The translations under genes were made by a program, and so were the position numbers. From positions 3,082,159 through 3,146,158 of the forward strand of contig CACRXP010000001.1 in NCBI GenBank assembly GCA_902702965.1: a DNA stretch of 64,000 nucleotides. Reading direction: 5' to 3'. Source of the stretch: Spirometra erinaceieuropaei. Its lineage: Eukaryota; Platyhelminthes; Cestoda; Diphyllobothriidea; Diphyllobothriidae. This document shows, one piece after another, positions 59,618-64,000 of this stretch. Position 1 is the first letter of the stretch. Each line of letters begins with the position of its first letter. The notes under the pieces are model-generated. The model ran no database searches. It had not been told where the DNA came from and worked only from the letters and a program-made list of their open reading frames with translations.

Positions 59618-59863
59618 TTGCAAAGAGGACTTCAATTTCCAAAACCATGGAATTTCAGAATACCGAAGCGATATGTTGACCAAATATTATTTTCTGGATA
59701 TGTTTATGGAGCCCTGGAGGAGTATATTGCGGACCATAAAACAGAGTGGGACGCAAACCTGGAAAAGAGTTCTCAAGTTAACTCTACAAAACTACGAACC
59801 TACGTTCATTGTTTAACTCTATCAGTTAGAATGACAAACTTATTCTACGAATTGCACGATTGA
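59618..59863 (+). CDS. Possible exon, unknown protein
   Basis: Open frame preceded by a modest acceptor (CTTTTTGCAAAG|AGG). It reads FPKPWNFRIPKRYVDQILFS, then GYVYGALEEYIADHKTEWDA, ending LFYELHD and TGA. Its composition is protein-like, but an overlapping frame of 93 codons exists on the same strand and no family is recognised. Confidence 0.22.
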   Translation: MQRGLQFPKPWNFRIPKRYVDQILFSGYVYGALEEYIADHKTEWDANLEKSSQVNSTKLRTYVHCLTLSVRMTNLFYELHD

Positions 59864-61436
59864 TGTGTCTGACTCCACGCAAAAAGTGACCTTAGCTGAA
59901 TTTTTAAGCATTAAAGCTAACGTTATCAAATCAGTTTTTTTCTTTTAAGACCCACCTTTATAGCATAGCTGGCGCTGTTTTTGTTTTAAAGAGAAATACA
60001 AGACTCTAATCAGTTGTCGTGGGTAAGGATGCGTCGTTCATATAGAGAGATCGTAATTCAAAATCTACAAAGTAGGCAGAGGTGTGGAATTTTGTTGGAA
60101 AAGTGAATGCGCCTTTTCCCAATTTTTATTCAAATTCGGGGTGGAAAGACCGGACTGTCCTGCTTATGTAGACATCCGCATTGTGCTCGTGTGTTATGCT
60201 GCCGTAACCCTCTGACTATCAATTAATACCCCCTCGTGAGCACATAACCATCAGTGCCGACAAACAACGGCTGATATTCTTACGGTATTTTGCCGCAAAA
60301 TGAGGCAATAAAGGGAGCGCTAGAGCCAGACGATGACTGGGTGGTGTATGGAAGCCGGAAGGAAAAACAAACTGCGCGTAACCTGCATGAACACTGGAAA
60401 CTGTCCTCGCAATGATTTGTGGGATTTATACCGACTGCAAGTCCGCACATTTTAAGTGATAGAGCAGTTTGCATGGTTTATCTTGTATGTACCTGTCCCT
60501 ACTGCCTCGCTGGGGAACTAGGAGGGCGCTTGTACATCCGAAGGAAAAAAGAGACACGCCCAGGCATAAAATTGCTGGATGCAAGGAAAGACTTTTTCAG
60601 CTAATCCGTTCATAGATGGTCCAGAGGGAGAAAATTCTTACCAAAAAGAGGAAAACGACAACTATTTCCCTAGTGGTTTGTTCTCTTGTGGCATGGGAGC
60701 AGCCAGTCTCGCGGAACTTCCTCTGTCGGTCGTTGCGATTGTCGTGTTCGGGGTCCAGCTCCCACTGGTGGAAGTTGATCAATCAGTGCTCACGCATACT
60801 AACGACGTCCAATCGACGCAAATACCAAGTGAAGCTTTCTCATCCCGTGAAGACCAGATAGCGCGGTGAATAGGTTGCCGGAGATCTTCCTGTACAGGGG
60901 TCAACTTGGAGGCACCTGGATCTAAGTCAAAAAACATTTGGTTTTGTAAGGAGGCTGTCATATAAAACTTGGTGGTGGGGTCTACATTGATGTCATTTAA
61001 TTTTAAGGCGATGGCTCATATTTAAAAGGTAAATTTCTAGTCAGGTTTTTGAAAAGCTCTTGATGCGTGTTTATTTGGTCATAGTTTTTTGTGCTGATAG
61101 AAACTTTACAGCACATCATCCCGGATAAAACGGGCATTTGTACAGCTGGTTAGCCATGCTAGACCCCAATATTTCGAATAGTCCTCGGAAAAGAGAGAAA
61201 TTTAGATGTATATGGTAAACCGAGTACATAGAAATTGTTGTAAAACGTACCTAAAACGGAAGGTGAAGTCACATGATGTATAAGTAATTGATAATTGATA
61301 ATTATATAAATAATTGATACAGTACAAGTGTTAACACTGATTTTGAGGACGCGTAGTGTAATTTCTTGTACTTATTTTTGCATATATATGTCTTTATAAT
61401 AGCAATACTTACAACGAACAGTCACCAGGGCTACTG
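59864..61436. other. Non-coding stretch, nothing firm
   Basis: Frames at 60579-60869 (plus) and 60597-60782 (minus) overlap and lack domains. An AATAAA lies at about 60307 but cannot be tied to a gene. A TAATTGATAATTGATAATTAT direct-repeat cluster lies at about 61285-61320. Confidence 0.45.
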
Positions 61437-61870
61437 ACTCTTTGTTCAACGGTAAGACGTCTGAATAGTTAACGTCCAGTTGCCAAAGAACCTGGGTTCG
61501 AATCCTGGTCATTGGCAGCCTGACCATCACTGTCAACGATTTCCACCTTGTGTTCCACAGCAGGGTGAAATCAAGACAGCGACTTGCCCGTGCGTTAGTT
61601 TAAAGGGATGGCGGACTTGCGTCGCATCTACCACACTCCCTCCTCCCTAATCGGGGCCTGGTGTCATAATAGAGTCAAGGCGATCGTGTCTCCTTCGTCA
61701 AGACTACTTCCTGGGACTCGTCTCTTCGCTTCTATTGACAGAGTCAAGAAAGCCAAATGCGAGAGAGAGAGTACAGAATTTTGATAGGACGTCAACCTGC
61801 CTGCACTTAGGCGTGCCATCACACCTCCTTATTTACAACGTACACTGACCAGGATTTTACACAACAAGAG
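61437..61870 (+). mobile_element. SINE-2, most complete copy, with tRNA-like head
   Basis: The head has an A-box-like TTCAACGGTAAGACG and a perfect B box GGGTTCGAATCC (about 61496-61508), spaced as in a tRNA. The body follows: CCACCTTGTGTTCCACAGCA, GTGCGTTAGTTTAAAGGGAT, GACTTGCGTCGCATCTACC, ACACTCCCTCCTCCC, GGCCTGGTGTCATAATAGAG, and the far end ACCAGGATTTTACACAACAA. The order is the same in the copies near 34 kb. Length about 430 bp. The frame 61829-62179 (minus) partly overlaps it and is not a gene. Confidence 0.7.
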
Positions 61871-62141
61871 AAGAAGAGGCTCAGGTCTAACCAGGCGGAG
61901 ATGCCTAGCCCCGGTCATACACGCCCACAGTTCGGTATGCTTGGACATACCAGTCTTCATTGTCTTTACCAATACTCCTCCCCTGCATATCTTTATGTGT
62001 ATGTTATATGTATACAAGATGAAGATCCCGAAACAGATAGGGGAGGCTGGGATGGCCATTTCTGAATCGTCAGCTACATTCGGCAGATGGTACTCACCAA
62101 TCGTGTTACGAGGACTACGCGTCTCGTTATGCTTTGAGTAT

Positions 62142-62232
62142 GAGTGGCTGACTAGGTCCAAAAAGCCAGAAATGACCACTGCAGTTTCCCATATCTTCGT
62201 TAGTAATCTCCTTATTATCTTCCCCTAGCTAG
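62142..62232 (+). mobile_element. SINE-1 body fragment
   Basis: GAGTATGAGTGGCTGACTAG followed by AAAAAGCCAGAAATGACC matches the SINE-1 body (GAGTATGGCGAGCTGATGAC, then AATAAGCCAAAAATGGCC on the minus strand of 53005-53383). The head and 3' half are not recognisable. Confidence 0.45.
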
Positions 62233-62854
62233 CCTTTACCAACCCCAGGTTCCTAGGCACCAAGGAATCGAACACACGTTTTTTTCTATTCTTAAGCGTT
62301 AGTAAGTCCAGTCTTATATTTTCGGAAACTAGTAGAGTCAAGATTTTTAGTCAAGTGCCCGGAGTATGGCTTTTTTATTGTCATCCCCAAAATGTCAATT
62401 AACGTTTGAGTCAAAGACCATCAACGTTTGCGAAATAATCGCGTATACCCATTCTGCAATCAGGTACTACTACAAGAAGAATCATTTTTATATGACAAAC
62501 GTTTTATCAAACCCAATATTAGTACTAGACTAAAGTCACGACTCGTGTTTTGCCGATGTTTTACTACTTCATGATGCAACGCCGATGTGTTTGGCGCCTC
62601 CATACGGCCTCTTGCGTTCTTTGTGTTGGTCCCTGGTACATAAACACCAGTTAAATACTAAGCTAATGATTTCAGATATTACTAAAGGCGAGCCTTGAAT
62701 GATCCTCAAAAATCGTTGACTAGATGCCTCACCTCAAGTTCCGGTCTTCGAAATTTACAAAATTATTAGCTTGATATTTGTCTGGAAACCAGCAGAAGGA
62801 AGGCTGTAAATTTGTCATGGCGCATAACCCCTCGGAGCCGCCCCGTGAAATAGC

Positions 62855-63075
62855 AAAAAATCGACAAAACACATATCTGGAGTTTTAGCCGGTACCTACG
62901 CCAAAATTATGGTAACGATATTTGTCATACGTGTCATGTATTTCGCATGCTATATATTGGCATATTTTAATTTATACTAAATGCGCGTTAACCGATCGGG
63001 TGACGGGCATGTTCCTCCCGTTGTGCCTTAGGGTATGCGTTAAGCCGCGAGACACAGTGGGAATACAAGCGCATT
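62855..63075 (-). mobile_element. SINE-1 3' half, decayed
   Basis: AAAATCGACAAAACACATAT, GGAGTTTTAGCCGGTACCTA, and GCGTTAACCGATCGGGTGAC...CCTCCCGTTGTGCCTTAGGG align in order with the left half of 53005-53383 (ACATCGGCTAAACGTGTGCC; GGGGTTATAGCTAGTACCTT; CGTTCACCGACCGTGTTATG...CGTCCCGTTGTGCCCTAAG). Same orientation, much diverged. Confidence 0.5.
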
Positions 63076-64000
63076 TGCTAAATACTGCAGAGAACTATTG
63101 TAGGGTTAATCGCCTGAACAATAACCGGGAATTCACAAACCAGAAAACTTTTTTTTATCGGACGTGAATATGTAGCTGACCCTGTGCGTGCGCTAGGCTC
63201 TCTGCCCACTGATTATTCCAGCTACTTATGTGAGCGCTGCGACTTACTCGACATTTGTTTTCTCCTGATTTTCAAGGCGAGCTCACCTTGTAAACTTCTC
63301 TACTCGCATCGCGATGCACATCCGTTATTAGCAGTAGAGTGAGTTAAGTTTGGATTACAGCGGAAGCTCGATGTGGTCCGCAATCAGTAAAAATAACAAA
63401 TTCGTCGAAAGGCAAAAGAGTTAAAATGACCTGCTTGAAGGTTTCACTCGACACAAGCTGGGTGAACCATGGCTTGACTTCTCCCCTTAACGAGCGTTGT
63501 CCGCCTGTATAGGTTAGTAATTTTTCTATTCTCTTTCATTAGAACGTTGTATTTCAGGTTAACTTTGGTTTTAAGCTTAAAAGTGGCAGTTTTGGAACCG
63601 AAGTAACAAAAAAAAGAAAAACACTATCCTACTTTTTTCCAATAAAACACGTTATTTGAATTTAAACTTCTACAACTGAACTGTACTATTGACCAAGTGT
63701 GATAGATGTTTTCCTTTATTACTCATCGTCTTTTTTTATTACAAGGTGACGAGGAGAAGAAACACAATTTAACACATTTGACCAAAAGTTAAATTATACG
63801 CAGTATTTAGGTTGTGTACGAGGCATAAACAGCGACCGGACGCATGTGCGTTCATAAAAGGTTGAATCGTAGTTTTGGTAAATGTCCACTTCTCAGTTTG
63901 TCTAATGAAGCATCTCGCTGACACCCGGGGATGAAGTCGGCTGCGTTGCCTTTAAACTATTCCACTAGCATTTCTCGACCAGCATCATCCCACGGGATTA
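63076..64000. other. Non-coding stretch, nothing recognised
   Basis: AT-rich to the window edge. No exon or shared repeat noticed. Confidence 0.5.

Overview
This window reads as a eukaryotic nuclear scaffold from a parasitic flatworm, most likely a tapeworm of the Spirometra/Dibothriocephalus/Schistocephalus type. That guess rests on AT-rich sequence of roughly 40% GC, very low coding density, spliced exons, Penelope-like retroelements, tRNA-derived retroposons and a 74-base assembly gap. The species is inferred, not proven. I see no bacterial gene organisation, rRNA, intact tRNA gene or CRISPR array, and most open frames are chance frames.

Likely host genes are few. The best is a first coding exon on the plus strand (49273-49651): a signal peptide followed by the start of an immunoglobulin domain resembling nephrin/Neph/Kirre adhesion proteins. 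It ends at a phase-1 splice donor and lies below a CpG-rich putative promoter (48400-49272). A second good candidate is a minus-strand terminal exon (28522-28913) with an aspartate/glutamate-rich C-terminus. Weaker exon candidates lie at 31075-31191, 32595-32816, 58703-58916 and 59618-59863.

The rest is mainly mobile-element debris. (1) A Penelope-like element (35051-36879, minus) keeps its reverse transcriptase with YVDD, a linker and a GIY-YIG endonuclease. It carries three in-frame stops and one frameshift. It sits inside a SINE copy, with an apparent 8-bp target duplication. (2) Further Penelope remnants lie at 29478-30160 and 8285-8580. (3) A 42-nt hammerhead-ribozyme-like motif lies at the 3' end of the main Penelope element and recurs, same length and decaying, at 3147-3188 and 42503-42544. 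(4) A family of about 980-bp foldback elements has arms of about 370 bp, a non-palindromic centre of about 240 bp and TA-flanked CAGT ends. There are five near-complete copies in two subfamilies, one decayed copy and one solo tip. (5) Two tRNA-derived SINE families are present: SINE-1 at 1565, 53005, 62142 and 62855, and SINE-2 at 27815, 33577, 34385, 34919/36880 and 61437. (6) A roughly 370-bp element at 23573-23942 has 18-bp perfect terminal inverted repeats.

Layout: 1-12 kb is sparse with old fragments; 12-13 kb is a GC-rich island; 14.5-25.2 kb is the foldback cluster with a telomere-like tract at 18.6 kb; 27.8-37 kb is a nested retroelement region with one or more candidate exons; 37-46 kb holds two more foldbacks; 48.4-49.7 kb is the immunoglobulin-protein gene start; 49.7 kb onward is probably its long first intron or intergenic sequence, with SINEs near the right end.
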